64,000 nucleotides of DNA from Gammaproteobacteria bacterium (GCA_004297165.1 SCUJ01000005.1:124001-188000), one strand, 5' to 3'. Numbered from the stretch's first letter, positions 45,087-55,449 are shown. The notes: generated by a model from the sequence alone, not told the origin. Translations and numbers: made by a program.

Positions 45087-45629
45087 ATGAACGTAACTGC
45101 ACAAACAGTAACGGGCGCAAATCCTGTGTCCATTTGGCCAATTGTCGGCAAGTATTCCCTGATCCTTGGCGCGGTGTACGCCATCTACTCCATCCTCCAG
45201 TTCGTCACGGGGCTCGCGGGCCAATCCGGTTTGGGACTTATCGGCATGGTCATCTTCATCATCCTGCTGGTATTCGCAATGCGCAGGTTCCGGGCGGCAA
45301 ACGGGGGCTACATGACCTTCGGCCAGGGCTTCTCGATCGGCTTTCTGGTCAGCTACGCCGCCACCCTGATCAGTTCCACGCTGACCTCCATCTATCTGGC
45401 CTTCGTCGATGGATCCGCGCTGGAGCGGCTTACGCAACAGACGGTCGGCCAACTGTCCGCCAATCCATCGATCAACAGCGAAACCCTCGAGATGTTGACC
45501 GGCCTGTTCGAAAAGATTTACACCCCAATCGGGCTATTGATGGTCGGGATTTGCACGGGGTTGTTCGCCAGTGCCTTTTACGCCCTGATTCTGTCCCTGT
45601 TTCTGAAAAAGGCGCGGCCGCTCGAATAG
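45087..45629 (+). CDS. DUF4199 membrane protein
   Basis: A 180-residue protein with four predicted membrane helices: YSLILGAVYAIYSILQFVTG, LGLIGMVIFIILLVFAM, FSIGFLVSYAATLISSTLTS and PIGLLMVGICTGLFASAFYA. The FRAANGGYMTFGQGF loop between helices 2 and 3 is typical of DUF4199. Function is unknown. It converges on recJ with 12 bases between stops. A promoter-like module lies about 95 bases upstream. Confidence 0.88.
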   Translation: MNVTAQTVTGANPVSIWPIVGKYSLILGAVYAIYSILQFVTGLAGQSGLGLIGMVIFIILLVFAMRRFRAANGGYMTFGQGFSIGFLVSYAATLISSTLTSIYLAFVDGSALERLTQQTVGQLSANPSINSETLEMLTGLFEKIYTPIGLLMVGICTGLFASAFYALILSLFLKKARPLE

Positions 45630-45641
45630 TTGCGCGCCCGT

Positions 45642-47366
45642 TTATCGGACCGCCGGTTCCATGTGCTCTACCACCAGTTGCAGGCTGCTCCGACCCTGAT
45701 ATTCGTTGATATCGAGGCGATAGGCGATCCGCGTCTCTTGCCAACGGTCCGGCCGCAAGCCCTCGTCGATATTAAAAGCAATGGCCTCCAGCGGGCGATC
45801 CCGGCCGGGCAGGCCCAGCGTCATGCGCAGATGGCGCTCCCCCACGGTGCGCTGATCCTGCAAGATAAACACCCCGTCGAACACCGGCTCCGGAAACCCC
45901 TGCCCCCAGGGGCCGCCAGCGCGAATGGCCAGGGCGAGATCCATCTCCAGTTCCGTTTCCTGTAATTCCCCGTCGCTGTAGATGCAATCCTCGAGATCCT
46001 CGGGTTTCAGGAGCCGGCGTAATTCCTCCTGGAAGGCCGCCTGAAAAGGTTCAAGATTATCCGCCTCCAGGGTGAGGCCGGCGGCCATGGCATGCCCGCC
46101 GAATTTCCGGATCAGGCCAGGATGCCGCGTGGCGATGGCCTCCAGGAGATCGCGCAGGTGCAAGGCGCGGATGGAACGGCCGGAGCCCTTGATCATTCCG
46201 TTGTGGTCACGGGCGAAGGCGATGACGGGGCGATGCCATTTGTCCTTGAGGCGGGAGGCGAGGATCCCCACCACGCCCTGATGCCAGGCGGGATCGTACA
46301 GACAGACTCCGTGCGGCGGTTCGCCGGCATGCAGGCGCGCCATCTCCTGGTCCGCCAAAGTCTGCATCTCCGCCTGGATCCCGCGGCGTTCGGTGTTCAG
46401 TTCGTCGAGCTGCGTCGCCATGGCCAGCGCCTCGGCAGCGTCGTCGCACAACAGGCACTCGATGCCGAGACTCATGTCCGAGAGCCGGCCCGCGGCGTTC
46501 AATCTGGGCCCGATGGCGAAGCCGAGATCGCCCGCGCCAAGGCGCAAGAGATCGCGCCGCGCCACCTTGAGCAGGGCCTTGATGCCGGGCCGGCACTGCC
46601 CGGCGCGGATCCGGGCGAGCCCCTGGGCGATCAGGATGCGATTGCAATGATCGAGCGGCACGACATCCGCGACCGTGCCGAGCGCCACGAGGTCAAGCAG
46701 ACTGGCGAGATTGGGATCCGCGATCGATTTGCTCTTAAACCAGCCGCTCTCGCGCAGCCGTGCGCGCAGGGCGGCGAGCACGTAGAACATCACGCCGACC
46801 CCGGCGAGGTTGCGCGAAGGGAATTTGTCCCCCGGCAGGTTCGGATTCACGATGGCGTCGGCCGTGGGCAATAGCGTACCAGGCAGATGGTGATCGGTGA
46901 TGAGGGTCTGGATGCCTTTGGCGCGCGCCGCCGCGATGCCTTCCAGACTCGATATCCCGTTATCGACGGTGACGAGGAGATCCGGCTTGAGTCCGGCGGC
47001 AAGCTCCGCGACCTCCGGGCTCAGGCCATAACCGAAATCGAAACGACTCGGCACGAGGTAACCGGGGGCCACCGCGCCCATCCGCCGGAGGCCGAGGATC
47101 GCCAGCGCGCAACCGGTGGCGCCATCCGCATCGTAGTCTCCGACAATCAGAATCCGCTTGCCGCCCTCCACAGCCGCCTGCAACAGATCGACCGCGGCCA
47201 CGATCCCGCCTAGCCGGGTGAAATCCGGGAGCCGCCCGAGTTCGTAGTCGAGTTCACAGCGCGCGGCGATGTGACGGGCGGCGTAAACGCGCCGCAGGAC
47301 CGGATGCAGGTCGGCCTGATCCCAGCCGTGATCCGGGACGGGCCGCCGCTTAATGGTCCTTGGCAT
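45642..47366 (-). CDS. recJ: Single-stranded-DNA-specific exonuclease RecJ
   Basis: 5'-3' ssDNA exonuclease for recombination and mismatch repair. The 574-residue length is normal. DHH-family motifs: ILIVGDYDADGATGCAL (Asp77, Asp79, Asp81), then TLITDHHLPGTLLP, and the C-terminal DHHA1 motif GGHAMAAGLTLE. The frame runs on to 47519, but the ATG at 47366 (MPRTIKRRPVPD) gives the family start and overlaps rpfE by 17 bases, implying translational coupling. prfB normally follows recJ directly in gammaproteobacteria; here about 8.2 kb intervenes. Confidence 0.95.
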   Translation of the reverse strand: MPRTIKRRPVPDHGWDQADLHPVLRRVYAARHIAARCELDYELGRLPDFTRLGGIVAAVDLLQAAVEGGKRILIVGDYDADGATGCALAILGLRRMGAVAPGYLVPSRFDFGYGLSPEVAELAAGLKPDLLVTVDNGISSLEGIAAARAKGIQTLITDHHLPGTLLPTADAIVNPNLPGDKFPSRNLAGVGVMFYVLAALRARLRESGWFKSKSIADPNLASLLDLVALGTVADVVPLDHCNRILIAQGLARIRAGQCRPGIKALLKVARRDLLRLGAGDLGFAIGPRLNAAGRLSDMSLGIECLLCDDAAEALAMATQLDELNTERRGIQAEMQTLADQEMARLHAGEPPHGVCLYDPAWHQGVVGILASRLKDKWHRPVIAFARDHNGMIKGSGRSIRALHLRDLLEAIATRHPGLIRKFGGHAMAAGLTLEADNLEPFQAAFQEELRRLLKPEDLEDCIYSDGELQETELEMDLALAIRAGGPWGQGFPEPVFDGVFILQDQRTVGERHLRMTLGLPGRDRPLEAIAFNIDEGLRPDRWQETRIAYRLDINEYQGRSSLQLVVEHMEPAVR

Positions 47367-48381
47367 GCGGAAGTCTGGCGAGATCGGCGGGCCGCCGCCA
47401 GAAGCAGAGTCGCGACCAATAGTCGTAGGTGAAGCTGCGTCCTTCGCTGAGCAACCGGAGTCGTGCAATGTCTCCGGTCTCCACCGCTGCGAGCAACGGG
47501 GCAATCCAGTCGTTTTCAAGGCGCTGGAGGACTGCCTCTATACCTGCGTTATCCCGGCGCATGGCGGCGGTCGGCAGGTGTTCCAGCGCCACCATTATCT
47601 TCCCGTCCGGGACATCCGACGCAAGCAGATCCAGGGCGGATTGCGGCAGCGGACCGCGCGCCGTGGCGGAAAGCATGGCAAGGCCCGCGACCTCGGGCAG
47701 GTCCGAGTACACCCTGGACCAGAACCGGGGCAGGATCTCGGGCAGTGTCCCGCACCCCCAGGGCCAGACGCTGTTGAGTGCGGGTTGCCCCTGGGCCTCG
47801 CGACGATGATTGAGTTCCGAGGCGTGCAGCAGCATCTGCGCCTCGTTCACGATCCGATCCCAGGTACCGCGTCCAGGTCCGGCCGGCATGAGGTTACGGA
47901 TATTCTTGCCGAGGACCGCGCAAGGGGCCTGGGTCACAATCGCCGGCGCCCGGTCGAGTTGCAGATACCAGCGGGTCGGGACAGGGATCTTGAGATCCCA
48001 ACCATGGGTGTTGAAAAGTTCCTTGAGGGGCGCGGCGAGGAGGATGGCGTCATGCTGACTGAGATTGTCCTCCGCGAACGATTGCAGGACGAGACCGTCC
48101 ATGCCCGCATGCAAATGGATCGGATCGATCCGCATCCAGACGCCCTCGGGGAGATGATTGTCGTCCGCGAGCGCGCTCAAGGCGGCGATGGGGAGGTCCT
48201 GGCCTTCCGTACGGAGCAGTCCGAACTCGGCACAGAGCAATTCATGGAAGACGGCAGTGGTGTCCACGCGCCTGCCCTTGCCCAGAAGATAGGCCAGGGC
48301 GATACACTCGGTCAGGACTTCCGTTGCAGCTCCGGCGATGGCCTCGGCGAGACCGGGGACGATGAGGGTAAGCTCCTTCAT
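47350..48381 (-). CDS. rpfE: RpfE-type conserved protein (phosphoglycerate-mutase-like)
   Basis: A 343-residue protein of the RpfE-type family, so named from the Xanthomonas rpf cluster and often annotated as phosphoglycerate-mutase-like. Family features are MKELTLIVPGLAEAI at the start, LPEGVWMRIDPIHLHAGMDG near residue 110 and ALNSVWPWGCGTLPE near residue 225. It is not a true catalytic mutase by any motif I can see. Its neighbour is recJ, which it overlaps by 17 bases. Frame-open sequence continues upstream, but the ATG at 48381 is the right start, 26 bases after thrC. Confidence 0.82.
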   Translation of the reverse strand: MKELTLIVPGLAEAIAGAATEVLTECIALAYLLGKGRRVDTTAVFHELLCAEFGLLRTEGQDLPIAALSALADDNHLPEGVWMRIDPIHLHAGMDGLVLQSFAEDNLSQHDAILLAAPLKELFNTHGWDLKIPVPTRWYLQLDRAPAIVTQAPCAVLGKNIRNLMPAGPGRGTWDRIVNEAQMLLHASELNHRREAQGQPALNSVWPWGCGTLPEILPRFWSRVYSDLPEVAGLAMLSATARGPLPQSALDLLASDVPDGKIMVALEHLPTAAMRRDNAGIEAVLQRLENDWIAPLLAAVETGDIARLRLLSEGRSFTYDYWSRLCFWRRPADLARLPHAKDH

Positions 48382-48407
48382 GCGCGGCTGCGGCGGAGCG
48401 GTCCCCT

Positions 48408-49529
48408 TCAGTCCAGATGGTCCAGGATCGCCTTCTGCACGTCCGCGAGCATGGCGCGGGCCTCGATCACGGGGGTGGCGCTCTGTTTGATGGCTGTGTC
48501 CGGATCCTTGAGGCCATGCCCGGTGATCGTGCAGACCACGCAACAGCCCGGCTCGATCCGGCCGTTCTTGATGTCCCTGATGGCGCCCGCGACGGAGATC
48601 GCCGAGGCCGGCTCGCAGAAGATGCCTTCGCGCTCGGCCAGCAGTTTCTGCGTGGCGAGGATCTCCGCATCATCGAATTCGGCAAACCAACCGCCGGACT
48701 CGCGGCTTGCGGCCCAGGCCAGATCCCAAGACTGGGGATTGCCGATGCGGATGGCGGTGGCCACGGTCTCCGGGTCCGCGACGGGACCGCCGCGCAGGAA
48801 CGGTGCCGCTCCGCTGGCCTGATAACCCAGCATCTTCGGCCGCCGGTTGGTTACCGCATCGCGCTGGTACGCGCAGTCTTGCCGGTGAAAGACGCAGGCG
48901 GCGGTGTCCACTCCCGCGTATTCGCTGTAACCGGTCCAGTAGGCGCTGATGTTTCCGGCATTGCCCACTGGCAGGCAGTGATAATCCGGCGCGCGCCCCA
49001 GGCTGTCGACGATCTCGAAGGCCGCGGTCTTCTGGCCTTGCAGGCGATAGGGGTTGATCGAGTTGACTATCGCGAGCGGCGCGGTCTCCGCGACCTCGCG
49101 GACGAGGCGCATGCCGTCGTCGAAGTTGCCCTTGATCTGGATCACCACCGCGCCCACCATCATCGCCTGCGCGAGTTTCCCGAGCGCGATCTTGCCCTCG
49201 GGGATCAGCACGAAGGCGCGGATCCCCGCGCGCGCCGCATAGGCCGCGGCGGAGGCCGAGGTGTTGCCCGTCGAGGCGCAGACTATGGCCTGTGAGCCCT
49301 CGGCGACGGCCTGGGTCACGGCGACGGTCATGCCCCGATCCTTGAAGGAGCCGGTGGGATTCAGGCCCTCGAACTTGAGATAGATGGAGACATCGGTCCC
49401 CAGCGTCCTGGGGATGTTCACCAGGGGGATCAGCGGCGTGTCGCCTTCCGTCAGCGAAATAATCCTGATGTTATCGGCCAGCGGCAGCCGGTCGCGGTAG
49501 CGGTCAATGAGGCCTTTATAGAGGGGCAT
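48408..49529 (-). CDS. thrC: Threonine synthase
   Basis: PLP-dependent conversion of O-phosphohomoserine to threonine. The 373-residue protein is the short bacterial type. The PLP Lys63 lies in [15 protein letters not shown]. The phosphate-binding loop is [13 protein letters not shown], and [19 protein letters not shown] is also typical. It lies 10 bases after hom on the same strand, so hom-thrC are an operon. No oddities are seen. Confidence 0.95.
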   Translation of the reverse strand: MPLYKGLIDRYRDRLPLADNIRIISLTEGDTPLIPLVNIPRTLGTDVSIYLKFEGLNPTGSFKDRGMTVAVTQAVAEGSQAIVCASTGNTSASAAAYAARAGIRAFVLIPEGKIALGKLAQAMMVGAVVIQIKGNFDDGMRLVREVAETAPLAIVNSINPYRLQGQKTAAFEIVDSLGRAPDYHCLPVGNAGNISAYWTGYSEYAGVDTAACVFHRQDCAYQRDAVTNRRPKMLGYQASGAAPFLRGGPVADPETVATAIRIGNPQSWDLAWAASRESGGWFAEFDDAEILATQKLLAEREGIFCEPASAISVAGAIRDIKNGRIEPGCCVVCTITGHGLKDPDTAIKQSATPVIEARAMLADVQKAILDHLD

Positions 49530-49539
49530 GGGGATTCCT

Positions 49540-50853
49540 TCAGGCCAGCGACTCGACCCGGATCCGGGTCACGGCGCCAGCAATGAATGACAGCATCTCG
49601 ATCCGCGCGATCGCATCAAGCATGTTCTGCTCCTTCGTGCGCTGGGTCAGAAAGATCACCGGCACGAACATGGACTCGTCGAGGTGTTCCTTCTGGATGA
49701 TCGCCTCGATGCTGATCTGGCGATCGCCCAGGATCTTCGTCACCTCGGCCAGTACGCCCGGCCGGTCGACCACCTGCATGCGCAGATAATACGCGGTCTC
49801 GACCTCTGCCATCGGCAGGATGCGGGTGTCGGACAGGGCATCGGGCTGGAAGGCCAGATGCGGCACGCGGTTTTCGGAATCGATGGTGAGCGTGCGCGTC
49901 ACGTCGATGAGGTCCGCCACAACCGCGGAGGCGGTGGGGAAACGGCCCGCCCCGGCGCCGTAATAGAGCGTGGGTCCCACGGCGTCGCCATGGACGAGCA
50001 CGGCGTTCATCACCCCTTCGACATTGGCGATCAGGCGACGCTCCGGGATCAGGGTCGGATGGACCCGCATCTCGATGCCCTGTTTCGTCCGGCGGGCGAT
50101 GCCGAGATGTTTGATGCGATAACCGAGTTCGCCCGCGTATTGCACATCCAGCGGTTCGATCGCGGAGATCCCCTCGCGATAGGTGCGGTCGAACTGCAAC
50201 GGCGTGCCGAAGGCGATCGCCCCGAGGATGGTCAGCTTGTGCGCCGCGTCGATGCCCTCAATATCGAAGGTGGGATCGGCCTCGGCGTAGCCCAGGGCCT
50301 GCGCCTCCTTCAGGACCTCGCCGAATTCACGGCCCTTGTCCCGCATCTCGGTGAGAATGAAATTGCTGGTGCCGTTGATGATCCCGGCCACCCATTCGAT
50401 CTGGTTCGCGGCCAGCCCCTCGCGCAGGGCCTTGATGATGGGGATGCCGCCGGCCACCGCGGCCTCGAAGGCGACGGTGACCCCGCGTTCCTGCGCCGCG
50501 GCGAAGATCTCGTTGCCGTGCAGGGCGATGAGGGCCTTGTTGGCAGTGACGACGTGTTTGCCGTTCTGGATCGCCCGCAGGACAAGTTCGAGCGCCGGCG
50601 AATAACCGCCGATAAGTTCGACGACGATGTCCACGGTTGGGTCATTGACCACCGCGAAGGCATCATCCGAGATCCGTTCGATCCGGTCGAGCCCCTCGAT
50701 CCCGGCGGCGTCGTAGGCCTTGGCCGCGGCATGGCTGATATGAATGGCGCGGCCCGCGCGCCGGGTGATCTCGGCGGCGTTGCGCGTGAGCACGCTGACC
50801 GTGCCGCCGCCCACCGTGCCCAGCCCGAGCAATCCTACCCTGACAGGTTCCAT
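49540..50853 (-). CDS. hom: Homoserine dehydrogenase with ACT domain
   Basis: NAD(P)H-dependent reduction of aspartate semialdehyde to homoserine. The 437-residue protein has the dinucleotide site [14 protein letters not shown], then [32 protein letters not shown], and the substrate block [21 protein letters not shown]-terminal ACT domain (about 350-430) carries [20 protein letters not shown], the likely threonine-binding feedback site. It is monofunctional with no aspartokinase domain. It lies 9 bases after alaC and 10 before thrC. Confidence 0.95.
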   Translation of the reverse strand: MEPVRVGLLGLGTVGGGTVSVLTRNAAEITRRAGRAIHISHAAAKAYDAAGIEGLDRIERISDDAFAVVNDPTVDIVVELIGGYSPALELVLRAIQNGKHVVTANKALIALHGNEIFAAAQERGVTVAFEAAVAGGIPIIKALREGLAANQIEWVAGIINGTSNFILTEMRDKGREFGEVLKEAQALGYAEADPTFDIEGIDAAHKLTILGAIAFGTPLQFDRTYREGISAIEPLDVQYAGELGYRIKHLGIARRTKQGIEMRVHPTLIPERRLIANVEGVMNAVLVHGDAVGPTLYYGAGAGRFPTASAVVADLIDVTRTLTIDSENRVPHLAFQPDALSDTRILPMAEVETAYYLRMQVVDRPGVLAEVTKILGDRQISIEAIIQKEHLDESMFVPVIFLTQRTKEQNMLDAIARIEMLSFIAGAVTRIRVESLA

Positions 50854-50862
50854 CGCGCGCCC

Positions 50863-52083
50863 CTATGCCCCGGCCAGGCTTGCCGGAGTATCGGCGCGCT
50901 CATTCGTCTTGAACATGGCCCGGATCCCGCGCAGGGCCTGGCGCGTGCGGTGCTCGTTTTCGATGAGGGCGAAGCGCACGTGGGTATCGCCTTGTTCGCC
51001 GAAGCCGATGCCGGGCGAGACCGCAACCTTGGCCTCGAGCAACAGACGTTTGGCGAATTCGAGCGAGCCCAACGCGCGGAACTGTTCGGGGATCGGGGCC
51101 CAGACGAACATGGTCGCCTTGGGTTTCTCCACGCTCCAGCCAAGGGCATTGAGACCGTCGCAGAGGACGTCACGACGCTTGCGGTAGGTCTCGCGAATCT
51201 CGCCCAGGCAGGATTGATCGCCCTCCATGGCCGTGATGGCGGCGATCTGGATGGGGGTGTAGAGACCATAATCCAGATAGGATTTCAGCCGGGCCAGCGC
51301 CTGCACCAGCACCTTGTTTCCGGACATGAATCCGACCCGCCAGCCGGGCATGTTGTAGCTCTTCGAGAGCGTGAAAAACTCCACGGCGATATCTTTTGCG
51401 CCAGGGACTTGCAGGATCGACGGCGCCACGTAGCCGTCATAGACGAGATCCGCGTAGGCAAGGTCCTGCACCACCCACAGATCGTGCTGGCGGGCGAAAC
51501 GGATGATCTCCTCGAAGAAGGGCAGATCGACGCACATGGCCGAGGGATTGCTCGGAAAATTCAACAACAGCAGCTTCGGCTTCGGCCAGGAGCTGTGCAT
51601 CGTCTGCTCGAGCCCCGCGAAGAAATCGATGCCCGGACCGATGGGGACGTGACGCACGTCCGCCCCGGCGATGATGAAACCGTAGGGATGAATGGGATAG
51701 GCCGGATTCGGGACCAGCACGATGTCGCCGCGATCCATCATGGCGAGCGCCAGGTGCGCCAGTCCCTCTTTCGAGCCCATGGTGACAATGGTCTCGGTCT
51801 CGGGGTTCAGGGTGACGTCATAACGCGCGCGGTACCAGTCGCACATGGCCTTGCGCAGGCGCGGGATGCCCCGCGACATGGAATAGCGATGGGTATCGGG
51901 ACGGGAGGCGGCCTCGATGAGCTTGTCCACGATATGCGGCGGCGTCGGCCGATCGGGATTGCCCATGCCGAAATCGACGATATCCTCGCCCCGGCGGCGC
52001 TCCTCCATCTTCAACTCGTTCACGATGTTGAAGACGTAGGGCGGCAGGCGCTTGATTCTGGGAAAGTCTTCGCTTAAAGGCAT
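50863..52083 (-). CDS. alaC: Alanine/class-I aminotransferase (AlaC type)
   Basis: A 406-residue PLP aminotransferase. The N-terminus [20 protein letters not shown] and the [20 protein letters not shown] block are those of AlaC (formerly YfdZ), a main alanine-forming enzyme in enterobacteria. The PLP Lys lies in [20 protein letters not shown]. In this gene order (alaC-hom-thrC) the enzyme is often annotated as an aminotransferase of the aspartate/threonine branch. The substrate is therefore inferred, not proven. Spacing to hom is 9 bases. Confidence 0.9.
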   Translation of the reverse strand: MPLSEDFPRIKRLPPYVFNIVNELKMEERRRGEDIVDFGMGNPDRPTPPHIVDKLIEAASRPDTHRYSMSRGIPRLRKAMCDWYRARYDVTLNPETETIVTMGSKEGLAHLALAMMDRGDIVLVPNPAYPIHPYGFIIAGADVRHVPIGPGIDFFAGLEQTMHSSWPKPKLLLLNFPSNPSAMCVDLPFFEEIIRFARQHDLWVVQDLAYADLVYDGYVAPSILQVPGAKDIAVEFFTLSKSYNMPGWRVGFMSGNKVLVQALARLKSYLDYGLYTPIQIAAITAMEGDQSCLGEIRETYRKRRDVLCDGLNALGWSVEKPKATMFVWAPIPEQFRALGSLEFAKRLLLEAKVAVSPGIGFGEQGDTHVRFALIENEHRTRQALRGIRAMFKTNERADTPASLAGA

Positions 52084-52200
52084 ACAGTTTCTACGGTTCT
52101 GAAAAAGTGCGGATTATAAGATATAAGCGGGAGGGTATACAGAGAATCGTCGGCGGCATCGCGTCTGTCGCCCTTCCGGCAAGTCACGTATACTGCCGGC

Positions 52201-53037
52201 ATGGTTGACACGCTTCGAGCCGCCGCGGTGCAGATGGTTTCCGGTCCGGATCTGCAAGCGAATCTGGATGCGGCGGCGGACCTGATTGCGCAGGCCGCAA
52301 CGCAGGGCGCCCGGCTGGTCCTGCTGCCCGAATACTGGCCGCTGATCAGCGATGACGATCACGCGAAGCTGGACCACGGCGAACCGCCGGGGGGCGGACC
52401 CTTGCAGGAATTTCTGGCCGGCGCCGCCAAACGCCACGGGATCTGGCTCGCCGGAGGTGCGATCCCGATAGCATCGGGCATCGCGGGGAAGATCTACAGC
52501 CGGTGTCCCGTCTACGATCCCGAGGGCCGCTGCATCGCCCGCTATGACAAGATCCACCTCTTCGATGTCAGCGTGGATACGGGGGACAAGGAGTCCTACA
52601 AGGAATCCGCCACCATTTTACCGGGCGAGTCCGTGGTGGTATGCAACGCCCCATTCGCGAATCTGGGGCTTTCGATCTGTTATGACCTGCGTTTTCCGGA
52701 ACTCTATCGCCGGATGCTCGGCGCGGATGTCGGGATCATCCTCGCCCCCTCCGCATTCACGGCAACCACCGGGAAAAAACATTGGGAACTGTTGCTGCGG
52801 GCGCGGGCGGTCGAGAACCTCTGCTTCGTCATCGCGGCGAATCAGGGCGGACGGAACACACCCAAACGCGCGACCTGGGGCCACAGCTTGATCGTCGATC
52901 CCTGGGGCGAGATCCTGGCGGAGCTGCCAGAAGGACCGGGCGTGGTCTGCGCGGATCTGGATCTCGCGCAACAACGGCGGATCCGCGCCACCTTTCCGGC
53001 CCTGCGCCATCACCGCTTACTCTCACCGACAATTTAA
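52201..53037 (+). CDS. Nitrilase-superfamily amidase (deaminated-glutathione amidase-like)
   Basis: A 278-residue carbon-nitrogen hydrolase. The catalytic triad is complete: Glu44 (VLLPEYWPL), Lys117 ([10 protein letters not shown]) and Cys160 ([12 protein letters not shown]). It matches the NIT1/NitB group that removes the amide of deaminated glutathione, a metabolite-repair reaction, though other omega-amidase activities cannot be excluded. It sits 10 bases before tldD, a conserved gammaproteobacterial neighbour. It is divergent from alaC across 117 bases. Confidence 0.88.
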   Translation: MVDTLRAAAVQMVSGPDLQANLDAAADLIAQAATQGARLVLLPEYWPLISDDDHAKLDHGEPPGGGPLQEFLAGAAKRHGIWLAGGAIPIASGIAGKIYSRCPVYDPEGRCIARYDKIHLFDVSVDTGDKESYKESATILPGESVVVCNAPFANLGLSICYDLRFPELYRRMLGADVGIILAPSAFTATTGKKHWELLLRARAVENLCFVIAANQGGRNTPKRATWGHSLIVDPWGEILAELPEGPGVVCADLDLAQQRRIRATFPALRHHRLLSPTI

Positions 53038-53047
53038 TGACAGACCT

Positions 53048-54496
53048 ATGAGCAATTATCTGGATATCGCCCAAAAAGAGATCCTCTCGCCCGCCGGTAT
53101 GGGGCTTGAGGACTTGCGCAAATACCTGGACCGGGCCGCGACCCGCAATACCGATCTCGCCGATCTCTATTTCGAGGCCAGCCGCGCCGAGACCTGGGCG
53201 CTGGAGGACGGGATCGTCAAGGAAGGCACCTGGAGCATCGATCAGGGCGTGGGCGTGCGGGCGGTGTGCGGCGAAAAAACCGGCTTCGCCTATTCCGACG
53301 AGATCCTGCCGGGCGCCCTGCTTCAGGCGGCGGAAACCGCGCGCGCCATCACCCGCAGCGGCGAATCGGGACAGGTCCAGGCCTTCCGCAAGGGGACCGC
53401 GCCGAGTCTCTACACCGCCGCCGATCCGATCCCGACGCTCAGCACCGCGCAGAAGGTGGCGCTGCTGCAACGGGTCGATGCCCTGGCGCGACAGCGCGAT
53501 CATCGCGTGAAACAGGTCATGGCCTCGTTGGGCGGACAGCAGACCACCGTTCTGGTGGCCGGCATCGACGGCGCCATCAGCGCCGACATCCGGCCGCTGG
53601 TACGTTTCAATATCAATGTCATCGTCGAGGAAAACGGCCGCCGGGAGCGCGGCAATGCCGGCGGCGGCGGACGTTTCGGTTACGATGCGTTCCTCACCGA
53701 GGCGGCGATCCAGGATTTCGTCAACGAGGCCGTCGATCAGGCCCTGACCAATCTGGCGGCGGAAGCGGCGCCCGCGGGGACCATGACCGTGGTGCTCGGG
53801 CCCGGCTGGCCGGGAATCCTCATCCATGAGGCCATCGGCCACGGCCTGGAGGGCGACTTCAACCGCAAGGGCACCTCGGCCTTCAGCAACCGCATCGGCC
53901 AGAAGGTCGCCGCGAACGAGGTCACCATCGTCGATGACGGCACCCTCCCCAACCGCCGCGGCTCGGTCACCATCGACGATGAAGGCACGCCGGGACAGAA
54001 GACGATCCTGATCGAAAACGGGATCCTGGTGAATTATCTCCAGGACAAGTTGAACGCGGCCCTGATGGGCATGCAGCCGACCGGGAACGGCCGGCGCGAA
54101 TCCTACGCCCACCTGCCCATGCCGCGCATGACCAATACCTACATGCTGAACGGCAGGCACGATCCGCGCGAGATCATCGAGTCGGTGACGCGCGGTATCT
54201 ACGCCTCGCAATTCGGCGGTGGCCAGGTGGACATCACTAACGGCAAGTTCGTCTTCAGCGCGAGCGAGGCCTGGTTGATCGAAAACGGCAAACTCACCCG
54301 GCCCATCCGGGGCGCCACCCTGATCGGCAACGGTCCGGACGTGCTGACCCGCGTCTCCATGGTCGGCAACGACATGAAACTGGACCCCGGCGTCGGCACC
54401 TGCGGAAAGGAAGGCCAGTCCGTGCCCGTCGGCGTGGGCCAACCCACGATCCGCATCGATGAATTGACCGTGGGCGGCACGAGCCAGGGGGAGTGA
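53048..54496 (+). CDS. tldD: Metalloprotease TldD
   Basis: One half of the TldD/TldE (PmbA) protease, which trims unfolded peptides such as microcin B17 precursors. The 482-residue protein has the zinc motif HExxxH in [19 protein letters not shown]. Family blocks are [20 protein letters not shown] and, near the end, [18 protein letters not shown]. No TldE gene is in the window. Length and motifs are normal. Confidence 0.95.
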   Translation: MSNYLDIAQKEILSPAGMGLEDLRKYLDRAATRNTDLADLYFEASRAETWALEDGIVKEGTWSIDQGVGVRAVCGEKTGFAYSDEILPGALLQAAETARAITRSGESGQVQAFRKGTAPSLYTAADPIPTLSTAQKVALLQRVDALARQRDHRVKQVMASLGGQQTTVLVAGIDGAISADIRPLVRFNINVIVEENGRRERGNAGGGGRFGYDAFLTEAAIQDFVNEAVDQALTNLAAEAAPAGTMTVVLGPGWPGILIHEAIGHGLEGDFNRKGTSAFSNRIGQKVAANEVTIVDDGTLPNRRGSVTIDDEGTPGQKTILIENGILVNYLQDKLNAALMGMQPTGNGRRESYAHLPMPRMTNTYMLNGRHDPREIIESVTRGIYASQFGGGQVDITNGKFVFSASEAWLIENGKLTRPIRGATLIGNGPDVLTRVSMVGNDMKLDPGVGTCGKEGQSVPVGVGQPTIRIDELTVGGTSQGE

Positions 54497-54542
54497 AACC
54501 CGCCACCTCCAACAACGGAACCGCGATCTCCACACACAGCCC

Positions 54543-54571
54543 TTGACAAGAGTACCAATATTGGTACTCTT
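54543..54571 (+). promoter_or_regulatory. Promoter and 24-base palindromic operator of a HigBA-like module
   Basis: TTGACA (54543-54548) is a perfect -35. From its last base, 54548-54571 is a perfect 24-base palindrome with half-site AAGAGTACCAAT. The -10 would lie within it, at TACTCT or ACTCTT (spacing 16-17). Transcription should start at or within a few bases of the toxin ATG (54577), so the message is leaderless. The palindrome is the probable target of the antitoxin. Confidence 0.75.
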
Positions 54572-54576
54572 ATCCC

Positions 54577-54921
54577 ATGCCAATGGACAGGCCAATTCCA
54601 GTAGTTTTCTTTCGACTCAATTCCGGGCGTGAGCCCGTGAGAGATTGGCTAAAAGATTTGAGTCGAGAGAACCGCAAAGCAATCGGTGAGGATATCAAGA
54701 CGTTGCAATTCGGATGGCCTGTTGGAATGCCGCTAGCCAGAAAAATGGAGGCGGATCTATGGGAGTTACGATCATCGGTATCATCCGGCATCGCAAGAAC
54801 CTTCTTCACTATTTATCAGAGGCAAATTGTCTTGCTGCATGGCTTTGTTAAGAAATCCCCGAACACACCATCTAATGAACTGGCTACTGCAAGGCGTCGA
54901 TTGAACGAGCTGAGAACATAA
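54577..54921 (+). CDS. RelE/ParE-type toxin (HigB / Gp49-like)
   Basis: A 114-residue toxin of the phage Gp49/HigB-like group, normally an mRNA-cutting ribonuclease. Features are FRLNSGREPVRDWLKDLSRE, then IGEDIKTLQFGWPVGMPLAR and KMEADLWELRSSVSSGIARTF, ending FTIYQRQIVLLHGFVKKSPN. No ribosome-binding site precedes the ATG; an in-frame ATG at 54583 is possible too. The antitoxin gene is 2 bases downstream. The module follows tldD and has lower GC. Confidence 0.88.
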   Translation: MPMDRPIPVVFFRLNSGREPVRDWLKDLSRENRKAIGEDIKTLQFGWPVGMPLARKMEADLWELRSSVSSGIARTFFTIYQRQIVLLHGFVKKSPNTPSNELATARRRLNELRT

Positions 54922-54923
54922 CT

Positions 54924-55223
54924 ATGGCTAAACGAAATATCGGGAGCGATTTTGACCGGTTTCTGGAAGAAGAAGGTTTGCTTGAAGAAGCCACTGCCGT
55001 TGCCGTGAAACGCTATATCGCTTTCCAGTTGGCCGCGAGGATGACCGAGAGCAATCTCAGTAAGGCAGAAATGGCGAGAAGAATGGAAACCAGCCGATCC
55101 GCCCTGGATAGACTGCTCGATCCGGACAATTCATCCGTGACTTTGCAAACACTTCAAAGTGCCGTCCAGGCTCTTGGTGGCCGGCTCAAGATCGAAATAG
55201 ATTTCCATAAGCGAGCGGCATGA
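54924..55223 (+). CDS. XRE-type antitoxin (HigA-like)
   Basis: A 99-residue antitoxin. The helix-turn-helix is in the C-terminal half: LSKAEMARRMETSRSALDRL, then LDPDNSSVTLQTLQSAVQAL. The N-terminal half (GSDFDRFLEEEGLLEEATAV) is probably the toxin-binding arm. It is the likely repressor at the 24-base palindrome upstream of the toxin. The 2-base spacing from the toxin fits one transcript with coupled translation. Confidence 0.88.
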   Translation: MAKRNIGSDFDRFLEEEGLLEEATAVAVKRYIAFQLAARMTESNLSKAEMARRMETSRSALDRLLDPDNSSVTLQTLQSAVQALGGRLKIEIDFHKRAA

Positions 55224-55270
55224 GTCATTTGACAGCAGCCTGCTAAGCGGCGATTCCGCGCCCCGAGTAG

Positions 55271-55352
55271 GTAGCCCGGATGCAGCGCAGCGTAATCCGG
55301 GGAATCCACACCTGACCATGTCCCGGATTCCATTTCATTCCATCCGGGCTAC
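55271..55352. repeat. MITE-like palindromic element (GTAGCCCGGATG ends)
   Basis: The ends GTAGCCCGGATG (55271-55282) and CATCCGGGCTAC (55341-55352) are perfect 12-base inverted repeats. Inner segments AATCCGGG and CCCGGATT can also pair. The type is known as a dispersed element in gammaproteobacteria. A partial, altered relative lies after argG near 32378. Confidence 0.7.
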
Positions 55353-55385
55353 GTGTACTCTCGCCTGAAACTGAAGGGTTTTAAA

Positions 55386-55449
55386 GTCGGCTGCAAGCCG
55401 ACTGAAACAACTCCCTTCGCCCTCCGGGAGAAGGGCCGGGGATGAGGGA
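55386..55449 (+). repeat. Left copy of a 64-base inverted repeat
   Basis: This 64-base sequence recurs in reverse complement at 56697-56760 with 62 of 64 identical bases. It begins with its own hairpin (GTCGGCT-GCA-AGCCGAC) and continues through CCCTTCGCCCTCCGGGAGA to GATGAGGGA. The two copies bound about 1.25 kb with two orphan genes. Confidence 0.9.

Noticed and set aside
49684-52077. 797-codon plus-strand frame across hom and alaC
   Set aside because: Antisense shadow of two well-supported genes; Asp/Gly/His-rich composition typical of GC shadows.
52829-54595. 588-codon minus-strand frame across tldD
   Set aside because: Antisense shadow of tldD, no family features.
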